In this document: positions 21,193-32,901 of the stretch, piece by piece
Layout: each line of letters opens with the position of its first letter
Numbering within the stretch: the stretch's first letter is position 1
NCBI GenBank assembly: GCA_000934385.1
Contig: KN880567.1
Location: 1 to 64,000 of the forward strand
Source of the DNA: Cylindrobasidium torrendii FP15055 ss-10
Lineage: Eukaryota; Basidiomycota; Agaricomycetes; Agaricales; Physalacriaceae
Direction: 5' to 3'
Length of the DNA: 64,000 nt
Position numbers and translations under genes: made by a program
The notes under the pieces: generated by a model
Seen by the model: only the letters and a program-made list of their open reading frames with translations
Told to the model about the DNA's origin: nothing
Database searches by the model: none

Positions 21193-22623
21193 CTAAAACC
21201 GCGCAATAATTCGCTTGCGAGCCAACTCCAAGATGTCGTGCTTTCCAACGGTCCACTCTGCGTTCAAGCCCTCCCGCCTGAGCCTCAACAGCGTCTTCGC
21301 GAGTGACGATTGCATACACATGTCAAGGAACTTCAGCGAGCCGAAGTTCGCTTCATAGTCCGCCGCGTCCACTTCGAACAACCGATTCATGCGAACCCGA
21401 CGCAGGACCCCTGCTCGATGGCGCGCGACGATAATCTCCTCCAGTAATGGGCAGAACACCACGACGTCGCGAAATCTCTCGATTTCCAGTGATGATAGTT
21501 GCGGAGCAATGTCGATGTCCATGAGCGAACCGAAAATCTGGTCGTTTGTATTTTGAAAATCCCCTCCCTGCAGGGCAAGTGCGCGCAAGTCGTCATGGAT
21601 GAGTCGTAGAAGAAGAGGAAAGGCTTTTGGGTCAATAACCCTTTGAGAGGCATCGAGTGTGCTAATACGATCTTTGGAAGCCTCGATAATGCTGATTGCG
21701 TGATTGGTTAACTCTGGATCTAAGTAAAAGCAATCCGTTGTGCACTGTATTGGATCGATTGTGTTCATATGGTCGACATGTTTCTGTTCGTATATGCCAA
21801 GGAACCTAAACGTGATTAGGTGAGGGCAGTGCAGGATGCCGTGCAGTTCCACGAGGGCACAATCCGACATGGACAGGTCGAGCACACTGTTGAGAACGAA
21901 CGATGGGACAGTGGTCTTGTGTTCCATTGAGCCAACGTGAGTGATAACAAGGGTAGAGAGGTTCTCTGCTTGCCCGAGTATCTCCCTTGCTTTGAGTGGA
22001 TCATGGAATCCTATGCAAAGATTCTGCAAACTGCCCCAGTGAGGCGCCAAATTCCAGAGGTCAAAGTTGACCTCCAAGTGACGAAGTTGCGGACTGAAGG
22101 TAATCGGCATGCCACTATCGTGGTCATCTTCAAACCGATGGCAACCACGAAGTACAACGCGTTGGAGCCCTGGGGATAATGCAGAGTCGAGACATCTTGA
22201 CCCCACGACGACGTACATGAGGTCCTCTGGGAGACAGAGGACGAGGGAACGCCAGTGAATGATATGCATCCGCAGTACGGTGATGATGTTTAAGATTGAA
22301 TTGTGTTCTTCGTCTGAGGATTCGTGTTTGATTCTCTTGTTGAACCGAATTTCGATGTCGATAGGGTGCGGGTGTGCGAGGTCGAGCGCCTGCTCCAAAA
22401 ATGACCAGTCCGGTGTCGTGACAGGTTCGACGCCGAATATTATGGATATCTTCGACCAAAAAGATGGATTTTCGTACAGGACGCGGTGCCAGGACTTGCA
22501 GACAAGACTGATAGCAAGTCGAGTGGGATCGGCAGAGACGGCATTTCCGAGGGCGTGCTTGAAGATGTCGGTTAGAATTTCCGCAGACATCTTGTTGAAA
22601 CCACGGCATGTTGCGGTGGTCAT
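21193..22623 (-). CDS. F-box protein of the local array, copy 4
   Basis: A single exon of 476 aa from the ATG at 22623 (MTTATCRGFNKMSAEILT). The open frame extends three codons further upstream, but only to a TTG. The F-box is as in copy 3, followed by an LRR-like region and the tail DILELARKRIIARF. Divergent from RAD18 with about 206 bp between the start codons, it was produced by inverted duplication of the copy 2 block together with the UNG tail. The probable role is SCF substrate adaptor. Confidence 0.8.
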   Translation of the reverse strand: MTTATCRGFNKMSAEILTDIFKHALGNAVSADPTRLAISLVCKSWHRVLYENPSFWSKISIIFGVEPVTTPDWSFLEQALDLAHPHPIDIEIRFNKRIKHESSDEEHNSILNIITVLRMHIIHWRSLVLCLPEDLMYVVVGSRCLDSALSPGLQRVVLRGCHRFEDDHDSGMPITFSPQLRHLEVNFDLWNLAPHWGSLQNLCIGFHDPLKAREILGQAENLSTLVITHVGSMEHKTTVPSFVLNSVLDLSMSDCALVELHGILHCPHLITFRFLGIYEQKHVDHMNTIDPIQCTTDCFYLDPELTNHAISIIEASKDRISTLDASQRVIDPKAFPLLLRLIHDDLRALALQGGDFQNTNDQIFGSLMDIDIAPQLSSLEIERFRDVVVFCPLLEEIIVARHRAGVLRRVRMNRLFEVDAADYEANFGSLKFLDMCMQSSLAKTLLRLRREGLNAEWTVGKHDILELARKRIIARF

Positions 22624-22829
22624 GGTGGTCAAAAGCGGTCGAGTCAGAAAAAGCGAAGATCGCCGATCGACTGAGAAATGGAGTCACATCACGTGCAAAG
22701 CCGACGCGTAGAGACGCCTTGTCTCGTGGTCGTGATCGCACATGTTGACTCTGAACTCGACCGCCATCTTGCATCAGTGCCGCAGACGCCAGTTCATCTA
22801 TTCCTCTTTACGCGGCCTTTTTCGGACAA

Positions 22830-24064
22830 ATGGACTGGGCAAATACGAAACTACCAGAGCCAGAGGACTTTCCTGAATCCTCGACCGCACCCGGACTTCG
22901 CGCACTGGACAACGCGTTACGATGCACAATATGCAAGGAGCTTTTCTCTGGCCCAGTCAGTCTCAGATGTGGACACTCTTTCTGCTCCCAGGTGCGTGGC
23001 CGCATATATTGCCTTTTCTCGCTTACCTATCCTAGTGCGTAGTGCATACGACAGGCGCTTTCGGCCAAGCAAGAATGTCCAACTTGTCGAAAGGGGCATG
23101 AGACTGAGGTGCAAATACGCGTTAATATGGACTTGGAGGAGGCAGTGTTGGCTTGGACTGCTGCACGGTGCGCTTGTTCACACGATACTCGCTGAGACTT
23201 ATTGTAGCCAGATCGCACGTCCTGGAACTAATAGAGAAAGCGAATAGTGCTTCGTCAACTCGACATCCCCCATTACCGCCAAAAAAGCGGAAACGTAGCG
23301 AGCCAGTCGAGGACGACGAGATTGTTGAACTATCATCTGAAACGTCCCCTCCACGCTCCTCTCCTCCCGCAGGTAAGTGCCTTACTTCGACTTTCCCGCC
23401 ATTATCCCTTCTTCTTGGTAATATTGTCTCTCCTTAGACGCAACACTCTGTCCAATGTGCAACAAGCCCGCGTCCGAAGCAGAAATCAACCGCCATCTCG
23501 ACAGTGGATGTCCTGCTGCTGTTCAGCCATCCAACAAGAAGGGTTCATCTTCCAAGGACGAATGGTCAAAGCTCATGAGCGGAAGGACCAAATCACTGGC
23601 CAAGGGCAAGGGCAGGTCGGTACATTCCCAGTGTACTTCGTCTTCAGCCTTGAACATCCTATAGGGCAACAGATAGCGACGACGAACCGTCCCCTTTACC
23701 CAAAGTGTCTTATGACACGCTCAAAGATCGTCAAATCAAGGAGCTGTTGTCCGAACAAGGTCTACCCACTACTGGTGACCGACAGCTCCTCATCAAGCGG
23801 CACCAACAATGGGTAATCATGTACAACTCGAATCTCGACAAGAAAGTGACTGTGCGGACGACGCAGGCAAAGCTCAAGGCGGACTTAGCCCGTTGGCTGG
23901 AAAAGCATGCGATGAGCGCAAAACCGGTGGTCGAAGACGTACAAGCACATCAGGTGTGTTGAGCCCGTGTCTATTACGACGGTGCTGATAGACATACTCA
24001 GAGAAAGTATGGAAAAGAATTCGCGGCATTAACTGCTTCAGCGCGACCAAAAGCAAAGGCATAG
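22830..24064 (+). CDS. RAD18: RAD18 E3 ubiquitin ligase (postreplication repair)
   Basis: Six exons joined at about 22990/23044, 23172/23211, 23372/23439, 23615/23666 and 23953/24001 give a complete frame ending at TAG 24062-24064. Domains in order: a C3HC4 RING near residues 30-75 (CTICKELF, CGHSFCSQ, CPTC); a Lys/Arg-rich linker (PPKKRKRSEP), a probable nuclear localisation signal; a UBZ4 zinc finger (CPMCNKPASEAEINRHLDSGC, in shortened form); and a SAP domain (LKDRQIKELLSEQGLP). With Rad6 the family monoubiquitinates PCNA at stalled forks. The protein is somewhat short but all modules are present. An E-box-like CACGTG lies in the 5' region at about 22689-22694. Confidence 0.92.
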
Positions 24065-24471
24065 CATAGCCCAAGAGATGTTTCCTAGCGCGAATACTTT
24101 TGCTTGGGAAACTTGGTCGCATCACTCCCTGTAATTTCTAAGTCGCCCTACATCTTGACAATGCTTCACCGCAGGACCTTTATTTATCTTGGAACTTCAG
24201 TTAATTGACCGAGCACCGCGCTTCACAGAGAAAAGCTCTTCAAGATTTGAGTTCCAGCTATAGCTCATCGGTTTAACCTGTTTTCGACCTAGATTGAGCA
24301 GCGTGAATGGTCCATTGGATGTGCGGTGTTGACATGTTTGATGAGAGATATCAAACTCTTCCTCAAAGTTCAAGCTACACTCACCGACGGTAGGATCTGA
24401 CGAAGGATGCGACGCCGTCGCTTCCGCATCGATGCAAAGCTTATTTGAGGCTATAAGTAGGGTGGTATCTG
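24065..24471. other. Intergenic, promoter of wax-synthase-like gene
   Basis: No gene is seen. A TATA-like TATAAG at 24452-24457 lies 45 nt before the ATG at 24502 but only 15 nt before the alternative ATG at 24472, which favours the downstream start. Confidence 0.45.
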
Positions 24472-24501
24472 ATGTCCACTGACCACCTTCTTGCACCCGC
24501 A

Positions 24502-25809
24502 ATGAGCGACCCTGCTGGTCCTTTCGCATATTTTGGCCTCGTCGCCTCCCTCTTTTTACTACTCGCATCGGTTACCGCTCGACCGAGTCGATGGCGCTTC
24601 CTCTTCTTCATCCCAATAGCCTGCATCAACCTCTGTCTAATCCCATTGCATTTTGCGGATATTGTGGCAGACTATTCGGTGCATGTCATACTCGTTGGAT
24701 CATTATTCCTCGCATTCGATGTGAGTGGACCATACATCGATGATCGAACAGGGAACGAAGCTGACTGAGAAACTAGTTCATCATAAGTAACGATGTCCAA
24801 ATTGATCTGCGACAAAAAGGACAAGACAGCGACATTGCGCGGCGTCCACTATCTGAACGTCTGGTATGGGGTGTTCGTCTCATTCTCAGCTTGCGAGGGG
24901 TTGGCTGGCGTAAGTACCTCAGAGTCCACCAGCAACAGCATACGCTAAAATGTCTTCGACAGTTCACGAGCCCACAAAAAGCCTGCGTCCGGGATACACA
25001 GCCCAGACATCCCGTACATCTTTCATAGCGCAACAACTATGCATCACCATGGTCTACATTGTTATTTCCGACATAGCCAGCACATATGCCCGCACTAGCT
25101 GCACATTCCTCCCGGAGCCCACCAACTGCACGATGTCCAGTCGCCCATTTTTCTGGAGATGCCTTGACGCTTTGACATTCGCCTGTGTTGGCCAAATCGG
25201 TATCAGCAATCTTTTTAACATCATAAGTGTACTCAGTGTGGCCTGTGGGCACTCGACGCCCAAAGACTGGGTCCCTGGCTTTGGGTGTGTCATTTCCTTT
25301 CTGTGCGATATATGCATAGCTGACATCTGTGTAGATACTGGTCGAACGGATACAGGCTGAGGAACTTTTGGTCCATCGTCTGGCACCAGTTCTTGCGTCG
25401 CATGCTCTCTGACCCCGGAAAATGGCTTGTCAAGACCCTCCGCATCCCTCGCGGCACAAACCTCTCTTCGTACACGCAACTATACACGGCCTTCATCCTC
25501 TCTGGTGTATTACATGCCTGTGCAGAATATTCCATTACCGACCACTGGGGATACTCCAACGCTTTGGTGTTTTTCCCCGCCCAGGCAGTTGGCATCATGT
25601 TCGAGGACGCTGTGGTATACCTGGGGAGAGTCGTTGGATTCCCAAAGAGGTTGGGAAGGGCGATAGGCTCGGTGTGGGTCCTCCTGTGGTTTGTATACAC
25701 GCTGCCGGTGCTTCTCGTTCCAATGGCGAGTGTGGGGTTCCTTGACCAATCGTTACTGTTACCGTTTAGTATCGTTAAACCCTTGATTCGTAGGCTAGGA
25801 TACGCATAA
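24502..25809 (+). CDS. Wax-synthase-like membrane O-acyltransferase
   Basis: Four exons with introns at about 24721-24776, 24911-24961 and 25285-25331 encode a multi-pass membrane protein of about 380 aa. The wax synthase-domain signature is clear: NFWSIVWHQFLRRML, then LPRGTNLSSYTQL-like sequence and SGVLHACAEY containing the probable catalytic His. N-terminal and C-terminal segments are strongly hydrophobic (about eight TM helices). In Agaricomycetes such enzymes often acetylate terpenoids or other metabolites, but I see no adjacent terpene synthase or P450, so the substrate is open. The start at 24502 is preferred over 24472 from TATA spacing. Confidence 0.85.
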
Positions 25810-26488
25810 AGGTTGCTCAGTACAAGGTCCATTAGCCTGTGTATACAATCAAATCCACGCTTGCTGCGTCAAAAGAATGACTTGCCCTGCTCGCCTTCGT
25901 TCCATCACTGAGTCGCGGTGGCTTTCATCATTGGGACTGACACTGGCATTGCCCAATCACCAACTTGCTCAAGGATTCATAGAACAATGGCACTTTGCCA
26001 GATATCATTGGGATCCTGGCCAGAATCGAAGTCGACCACGCGATATCGAGTATTGAAGCGCTGTTTCCCACGGGCGAGCGGGTCAATGGTATTCGCTAAG
26101 CTTCTTGCTTGGCACCAAGCCCATAGGCGCACCTACTACCGCATCGAGAACAATGGCAGCCCCAGTCGGCTTGGCATGGACACACAATGATCGGAAATGC
26201 TGCTCGATAAGCATGAATACTGCAGGTCTAGCAGGGCTGGATCCGGCAAGTACTTACACACATGCTGCACCTTTCAAAGACCCGTGCCGGGCCGCGCGGC
26301 ACTCTGCACACATAAAAAGCACAAGTGCATGTCCTCAGTACCACCATTCAAACAAAGGTTCAAGTTGAAAGCCAATTCTGATAGCATTTACAAATCGTAC
26401 AGTGTAGTCGTGGTCGTGCGTGTCATAAACCAGACTCGCCATGATAATCTAATATGGAGATAGGAATATACATTGGTTTTCAGAACAC
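25810..26488. other. Convergent intergenic region
   Basis: This lies between the 3' ends of the acyltransferase (plus) and the JEN-type transporter (minus). Several overlapping open frames of 80-90 codons exist but none shows motif, splice or start support. No gene is called. Confidence 0.4.
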
Positions 26489-28191
26489 TCAAACATCTTC
26501 CTTCTGGACCTCATGGTTCTTTTCAGAAGCCACAGAGGCCGTATCGTCCGCCGCTGCGGCATCCTTCCCTTTTGGCGCTTTCACAACATCATCCGCTGCA
26601 GCTGGGAGCGCCTCCTCGAACTTGCTTCCATGGTTCTCGGGACCCAGGATGGTGACGATGAGCACAAACCCTGCGACGACGCCCAGCAGAATAGCTTGAA
26701 CAGTCGCATAGTCGGGTACATCCTTGAGCGTGCCATCGGGCTTCTTAACCGTCGTGCGAAGGTTCTCTCCGCCCGTTGCCTCGATCTGTGCAGATGCACT
26801 AGATACCATGTTTCCGAGCTGGTAAGCAACACCAGGGAACGTTGCGCGGAATGCCGGAGGCGACATTTCTGCGAGCTGGATGGGAATCACACCCCATGCG
26901 CCTTGGACACCGACTTGGACGAAGAAGGCGCCGGCAGCGAGTCCGGAGAAATTGTCAGGCAAGATCCACAATGGGATGAAAGCCCCGACGACAACAATGA
27001 AGATACTAAGAAGACGATTAGCAACCTCAGACGTCGGATAGAAGTAGACCCTACTCACACTATCGTCAAGCGACGGCCGATGTATTGCGAAATGTAACCC
27101 GCGAAAGCGCCTCCCGTAATAGCGCCCTGGTATTCATATCAGCAACGCGGAACACTGAAATGAAAGGACCACGACGTACGCAGTTGGAAATGATAGTCGC
27201 AACAGTAGCATCATACTCGCTAAAGTTCTTGGTGTCCTTGAGGTAGGTTGGGAACAAGTCTTGCGAACCATGCGATAAGAAATTGAACCCTGGAAAAATG
27301 TAAGCATAAACCTCGCGTCTTCAGAGATGCCGAAACGTACCAGTCATGAGCAAGACAGCGTAAATGCACAGTGCCCAATGTTCCTTCAACATATGGCCAG
27401 TCTCCCTGAAGAAGATCTTGGTCTTCTCGCCACTCGTGCGCTGCACGCCCTCTGCATTCTCGAGAGCCTTTGCACGCAAGAATATCTCGGACTCGGGGAG
27501 GATAGCGCGAATGACAGCCGCGGTGAATGAGATTCCTGCCGATGTCCAGAAGGCAGCGCGCCATCCGGCGGACGTCTCGGGCACGAGCCTGAGTACGACA
27601 CAGGCTGAGATGAGGTATCCGACCGCATATCCTTGTTGCAGGATGCCGCTACCAAGACCGCGCGCCTCGACGGGCAAGTTCTCCAAGGCCGTACTGGCCG
27701 CCATGCCCCAGATACCGCCCATGCCGATACCGAATATACAACGTAGGGCTAGGAATTGCTGGTAGGTGTTGACGAAACCAACGCCAATCTCAAGGCAGCA
27801 AATGAGGAGCAGGTTGCAGACCAGTGGCCAGCGACGGCCGAAGCGGTCAGAGAGGACACCAAAGATAATGGCGCCTGGCGTGCGCAAGAGGAGGGTGAGG
27901 GTGATGGCCGTCGTGATATCATGTGTGCTCCGTCCAAATTGCTCGCTCAAACGGGTGACCGTGAGCGAGACGGCGAAGAAATCTATGGCATCGCACGTCC
28001 ATGCAAGCCAGCTAGGGTGACTCGATGTCAGCGGTGCCAACGACGAGTCAATGAAGCGAACAAACTCACCCAGAGAAGAACTGGGCGTATTGCAACCAGC
28101 TGAGGGTGGCAAGGACGTCGAGGAGCGGACGTCCTTCTTGGCCCTTCTCGCGTCTGGGGATAAGGCTACGCAGGAAGTAAGGGACTGCCAT
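26489..28191 (-). CDS. JEN-type monocarboxylate/H+ symporter (MFS, SHS family)
   Basis: Five exons in coding order start at the ATG at 28191 (MAVPYFLRSLIPRRE) and end at 26489. The protein shows 12 hydrophobic segments with MFS loop motif GVLSDRFGRRW and, across the second splice, NFLSHGSQDLFPT. The latter fits the JEN-family signature (N-x2-S-H-x-S-Q-D-x3-T) of fungal lactate/pyruvate permeases. The tail is Lys/Glu-rich (HEVQKEDV), with lysines that in yeast Jen1 permit ubiquitin-driven endocytosis. The TATA box at 28241-28246 supports this start. The gene lies on the same strand as, and directly downstream of, a D-lactate dehydrogenase, so lactate is the likely substrate (inference). Confidence 0.88.
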
Positions 28192-29208
28192 GATGCTCGT
28201 CGAGGGAGAGAGAAAGCAAGAGGCCAAAAGAGTCAAACTTTTTATAGTTGCGAGCGATGGCTTCGGAGCATCACTGATTTGGCGGGAGAATCGTTGTAGC
28301 GTTTTTCCTAAATGGCAGGCGGGGTATGAGAAGCCCACTGGTGCTCCTAATTATACCAACAGTACACACGTTGGGGTATACATACAAAATTCGTGTAAAA
28401 CCGCCATAGGAAGACGAAGCTCCGCAATGCACACTTATCCAGCCCAGCGTTCAGTGAAAAAAAAAATCCCAAAAAAAACGAAGAAAAAACAGCGCGCTTC
28501 ATAGCCGCGAGTCGACCCCGGAGCCAGACTAAGAATAACCCCACGGCCGTCGGCATAGCGCTTGAACGTTCCCCACAACTCCCCACACATGCTGGGCAAC
28601 ATCTGGGGAGTAGTTATTGCCAAATCCTGGCCATCTGGTTTGATGAGGGGTCCATTTGGGATTCGAGGCGCCTCAAACCGCTGATAGCGGCTTGTTGCTC
28701 GTGGACAGGACCAATCGGTGTGTTGTTGGATGTAAAGCACACTTCCAAAACGTCCGTTCCAACGCGCTTCTTGTCCATCCGGTGCACGGTAGGTCCTTCA
28801 TACAACCATGTCGAAAGGAATCCGCAGGCGACCCGTATCAAGCAAGTTGCAGCCTCCCGTCATGATCACCACATCCCACGAATATAGTTTCCCTCCGCGT
28901 TGTAGCGGTTTTCGAGCTTCTCAAGGTCGCAACGGAACAGTAAACAGAAAGCAGATGATGATGGCACGGTACTTAGCGAGTGGAGTCGTTATGGGGCGTT
29001 GCCGACCACTCGGCCCAAACTCGGCCTGATCCTGATCGAAGTGTGGCGGCCTCGGGCTTAAGAACCACTTCCTGGCCCGGTGGGTTCGAATCAGGTCTTG
29101 CGGCCACCCCTGGCCATTCATAAACATGACCCAAGACATGATGCTATTCAACACGGGTTAATTGCAAGAAGCAGCAAAGTAGTAGATGGTGTAGATAGGT
29201 ACGACGTC
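28192..29208. other. Intergenic between JEN-type transporter and D-lactate dehydrogenase
   Basis: One kilobase holding the transporter promoter (TATA at 28241-28246) and the 3' UTR of the dehydrogenase. It includes an A-rich run at about 28457-28492. A GGTTCGAATC word at about 29081-29090 resembles a tRNA B-box but no cloverleaf fits around it. I see no gene. Confidence 0.45.
28241..28246 (-). promoter_or_regulatory. TATA box of JEN-type transporter gene
   Basis: TATAAA on the minus strand lies about 50 nt upstream of the ATG at 28191. Confidence 0.5.
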
Positions 29209-31177
29209 CTAGGCCTCCTTGCTTTTGGGGGGAAGGTCAGGATAGAGTTTGCCTGGATTCATGAGGTTCATGGGATCCACCGCATCCTTGATAGTCTTCA
29301 TGAGCTTCACTGTGCCCTCTCCAAGCTCCTCCACAAGATACTCCTTCTTCCCAACACCCACCCCATGCTCGCCAGTACACGTCCCCTCCATCTTCACCGC
29401 GCGGTGCACGAGCCGATGGACCGCATCCTCCACTTTCAGCTTCTCTTCTTCGGTCTCAAAGAGGATGAGGGCATGGAAGTTTCCGTCCCCAACATGCCCA
29501 ACAATCGTCGACTTGAGTCCTGCCTCGGCAAGGTCCAATTTCGTTTCCTGCGCAAGCTGCGGCAACATCGACACGGGCACACATACATCCGTCGTCCAAC
29601 AGCGTGCACCCGGAACGGACGCCAAAGTGGACGTAAGTGCGTATTTGCGGTTTTGCCATAGTGCCTCTGCCTCTGCCTCCGTCTGTGCAAACTCAAACCG
29701 CGGGCTGCCGTGACGCTTGGTAATGGCCTTCGCGTCCTTCGCTGCAAGCTTGATAGATTCCGGTGATCCTTGTATCTTGAAAAAGAGCGTGTCGCTGACA
29801 GGGTACGGCTTGTCGACGTATCCAGCAACGTTGATGGCCTTCATCATGTTGTCGTCCACAAGTTCGACACACTGGAAGTTGCTGTGGTACGGGGAATTGA
29901 GGATGTCCTGGACGGCGTCGACGGCCTGCTTGACTGTAGGGAACTGAGCCATTGCGACTTGGTAAGGTAGACGGGGAGCCAGGCGAAGGGTAGCCTCTGT
30001 GACAATGCCGAGCGTGCCCTCGGCGCCAACAAACAGCTTGGTGGTGTCGAAGCCGGCAGAGGACTTGCGTGACCGCTGGCGAGTCTTGATGACTTCTCCG
30101 TTGGGAAGAACGACAGTAAGATTCAAAAACCATTCGGCCTTGGCTGTTCCATAGCGCACAGCGTTTGCTGGAGAACAGTTAGCTTGGTAGAGGGAGACTA
30201 CGATTTACTCACTGCCGCTGCACCCTGTTCCAACCATACCACCAATCGTCGCGCCTGGGCCAGGGTCAAGTGGGAAGAACAGTGGGATGCCCTTGCTCTT
30301 GAGCTCATCGTTGATGTCCTCCCAGCGTGCGCCGGCCTGGCACACAAGGTCAGAGTCCGCCTCTGACAAACGGGGTGAGCTTTATTTTGGGAATAGGGTG
30401 AAATGGGCGCACCATGTATCGCCAAAATCTTGTCCATCCCGGAAACATCAATGCAAATGCTGCCCGACTGGATCTACTCTGTGTTAATGAAGAGCCTTGT
30501 AACATATTTTTGGGACGTACACCATTGAAGTGGCCTTCCAGACTTGTTGCGCCAGAATATACAACCATCGGAATATGGAATTCCCGTGCTATGTTTACAA
30601 TGGTCACGACATCTTCAGTACTGAGCGGTCGGACCTGATTCTTTGTTATGAAGGAGATCTATGAAGATGGTAGTACGCACAATGACAGAATGGGGAGCAG
30701 CCGGATGATATGAGTTGGGTGAAGAGCCATAAGTTTGCAAGGTATCCTCGTCCGTGGAGATGCGTCCTTCATCAGGGAATGCCTTCTTTAGCTTGGCTAT
30801 CGCAATGCGCAATTCACGGGCGCTGCCATGTCGATTCTTCTCCGGCTATGGGTATGATGAGTAACAGAACAAGATGAACAGCAGCAATCACGCACGAAAA
30901 TGCTATCATCCACATATGTCGTCGCCGTAATCAATCCAATAGCAAGAATGACTGCCTGTGCAAACGTCTGTGCGCGGGGAGAGAATGGCCATTGGCGCGA
31001 CCAAGGCCAGAAATGGCGGAGCGGAGGCATTCTGAATGGCGGGGTCGGCGGCGGCGTTGGGGGCGCCGGGGCCTGCTTTGGCGGAGGGCGCGTAGGTCCA
31101 GCATTTTGGCGCGCCGACTGGAAGAACGAGCGCGAGCGCACCGCCGATGGTGGTCGTCGGAGGGCAAGTCGGAACAT
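29209..31177 (-). CDS. DLD1: Mitochondrial D-lactate dehydrogenase (cytochrome c type, FAD)
   Basis: Six exons from the ATG at 31177 to 29209, all joining in phase. The N-terminus (MFRLALRRPPSAVRSRSFFQ) is a typical matrix-targeting presequence. It is followed by a Pro-rich stretch and a membrane segment (QAVILAIGLITATTY) that would anchor the protein in the inner membrane, as in yeast Dld1. The FAD-binding PCMH domain shows VVYSGATSLEGH, VCQAGARWEDIN and PGATIGGMVGTGCSG. The C-terminal oxidase domain carries the GEGTLGIVTEA-like, VGHVGDGNFHALI and CTGEHGVGVGKKEYL motifs. It oxidises D-lactate to pyruvate with cytochrome c as acceptor. The next gene downstream is a JEN-type carboxylate symporter on the same strand. 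Confidence 0.93.
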
Positions 31178-31591
31178 CGGAGTGATCGCCGACGCGCACG
31201 CGTGATCCCATATAGCACGGCCGCCATTGCGCGATTTCGACTCTGAATGGCATCCTGACTGTTTGATTATCGGCCGTGGGCGTAGTCGTATCCAGCATCG
31301 TATACGAGTGAATTTCGTACCCAAAAGACACAGAATAAATCGGGCCAGCACTCATGTAAGAGACTAAGAGTGCTCAGACACTCGTTCACACCAGCACCAA
31401 TTCCAAATAAGAGTTCAGGAAAATGCAAGCACAATGTACTATGGCGCAGCTGCTAACATTTATTGTCAGTGGTCACCCTCAGTAACATATAAGTGCAACA
31501 AAGCGCGTCTCGGGGTCAATCGCTTCGCGCTCTAACCCCTCGATCGAAAACCACTTCATTTCTTGGCTTATTGCTTTCACTATCTCTCAGT
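31178..31591. other. Divergent promoter region (D-lactate dehydrogenase / coiled-coil gene)
   Basis: This lies between the dehydrogenase start (minus) and the proposed start of the coiled-coil gene (plus). No coding signal and no clear TATA box were seen. Confidence 0.35.
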
Positions 31592-32901
31592 ATGCCACAG
31601 CCCCGCGGCACCAAGCGCCCATGCCCATCGTAACTAACTAATGCTTCCTCAACTCCCTCTTGCCTTACTATGTTTTGATAGACCTGACCCCGAACCCGCC
31701 ACTGCCTTCGAGTGGGTTACGCTTTATCGTTCTGTTATTGGACATGTTTGATTTCTTTCATCATTCAGCTTCAGAAGGAAAAACCAATCATACGATCTGG
31801 ACAGCAAACCCTTGCGGTCGTTGTACGTTGATACAGTAACAACATACCGCTCAAATAGTAGCTCATGCTTCCTAGTTTCGACGACAATAAATCAACCCCA
31901 TTTACTAAGTGGGTGTGTTTTCTCAGTCTTTCTGAGCCTCTTACACGGGCCACTATCAGCGCTACCACTATACAGTATACAGAGGTTACTGCACGCCCCC
32001 CACCCACCAATGTCACGGTCCCGCATCTGCCAGCCTTCCCCACACATACACTGCCTGCCGCGACTAGCTTTGCTCCGGCCTGGACTCCAATGTTGGTGTC
32101 AGGGAACTACACATTTGACACGGCAGGCCCTAGTACTAGCCTTCAAGCTACAAGGGGAATTTCCGAGGACCATCTTGCTAGTCTTTCCGGTCAGTACTTG
32201 AGATCTCGTCCGGAATCAGGTCTTACCATCGTTGCAGTTCGTCGTAGGGCTCCTCCTTGTCCGGCAACGTTCCATTCGCCTGCATCATATTCACAACTTA
32301 CAAATGAACTTATGTCGACCCTCGCCTCTCTGGGAGAGACCATAACCAAGCTCTCAGCTATGCTGACCCAGAAGGAGAGTGAGCTGATGGTATTTGAGTT
32401 TTATGAGTGGTATTGCTCGCTTATTGACGTGATGTACGCACGCAGGAGCTTACCAAGGAACACCAGCGCATGAGGGATCTCGCTGATAAACAACAGCATA
32501 CTATCGAAAATCTACAGCATGGGATCGAGGAGCGCGACGCGAGAATTGGGGCCTTGGAGAATAAGATTCGAATGGCGCTCATTGAAGTGGTGAGTATCAT
32601 CAAATATCCCTGACATATGACCCTAAGGTGCTTCAAACAGGAAGCACAATGCAACGACACGCGGGATACTGAGTTGTACTTGGGTCATGCCGCAGGAGCG
32701 GAGGATGCCTCCGAATCACTCTGCTTTGGTCTGATTCTCCGGTCGCCAATTATCGCTGAGCTCGACGCTCCCTGCCCTACATCCACTGAAGAAGAAGCCT
32801 CTGTGACAACTTCCCAGTCATTGACATCGCAAAGCTCATTCGCCCTCGTACACGGACAGCAGACACCGCCAACCTCGCTTCGTTCGAGTCCAGCTCTGTG
32901 A
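31592..32901 (+). CDS. Hypothetical Ser/Thr/Pro-rich coiled-coil protein
   Basis: The firm part is three exons: about 31865-32388, 32445-32591 and 32641-32901. They join across GT-AG introns to give a Thr/Pro-rich N-terminal region, a coiled coil (LADKQQHTIENLQHGIEERD) and a Ser/Thr-rich tail ending SLRSSPAL. Further exons at the 5' end are possible: an ATG at 31592 can be spliced through introns near 31631-31682, 31725-31769 and 31831-31870 into the same frame, and I include them tentatively. I do not recognise a family. Similar small coiled-coil genes occur at 38653 and 52178. The function is unknown. Confidence 0.5.

Noticed and set aside
22621..22632. Start of F-box copy 4 three codons upstream of ATG
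   Set aside because: The upstream triplet is TTG; the ATG at 22623 matches the N-terminus of copies 2 and 3.
25918..26463. Overlapping 80-90 codon open frames
   Set aside because: Two frames overlap on the same strand, neither has motifs, and the place fits 3' UTRs of convergent genes.
28457..28492. A-rich run as a retroposed poly(A) tail
   Set aside because: No target-site duplication or upstream intronless gene copy was seen; it may be plain intergenic low complexity.
29043..29106. tRNA-like element with a GGTTCGAATC B-box and partly complementary ends
   Set aside because: The T stem does not pair, no anticodon arm forms, and the distance between the complementary ends is too short. The A-box-like word nearby lies on the opposite strand.
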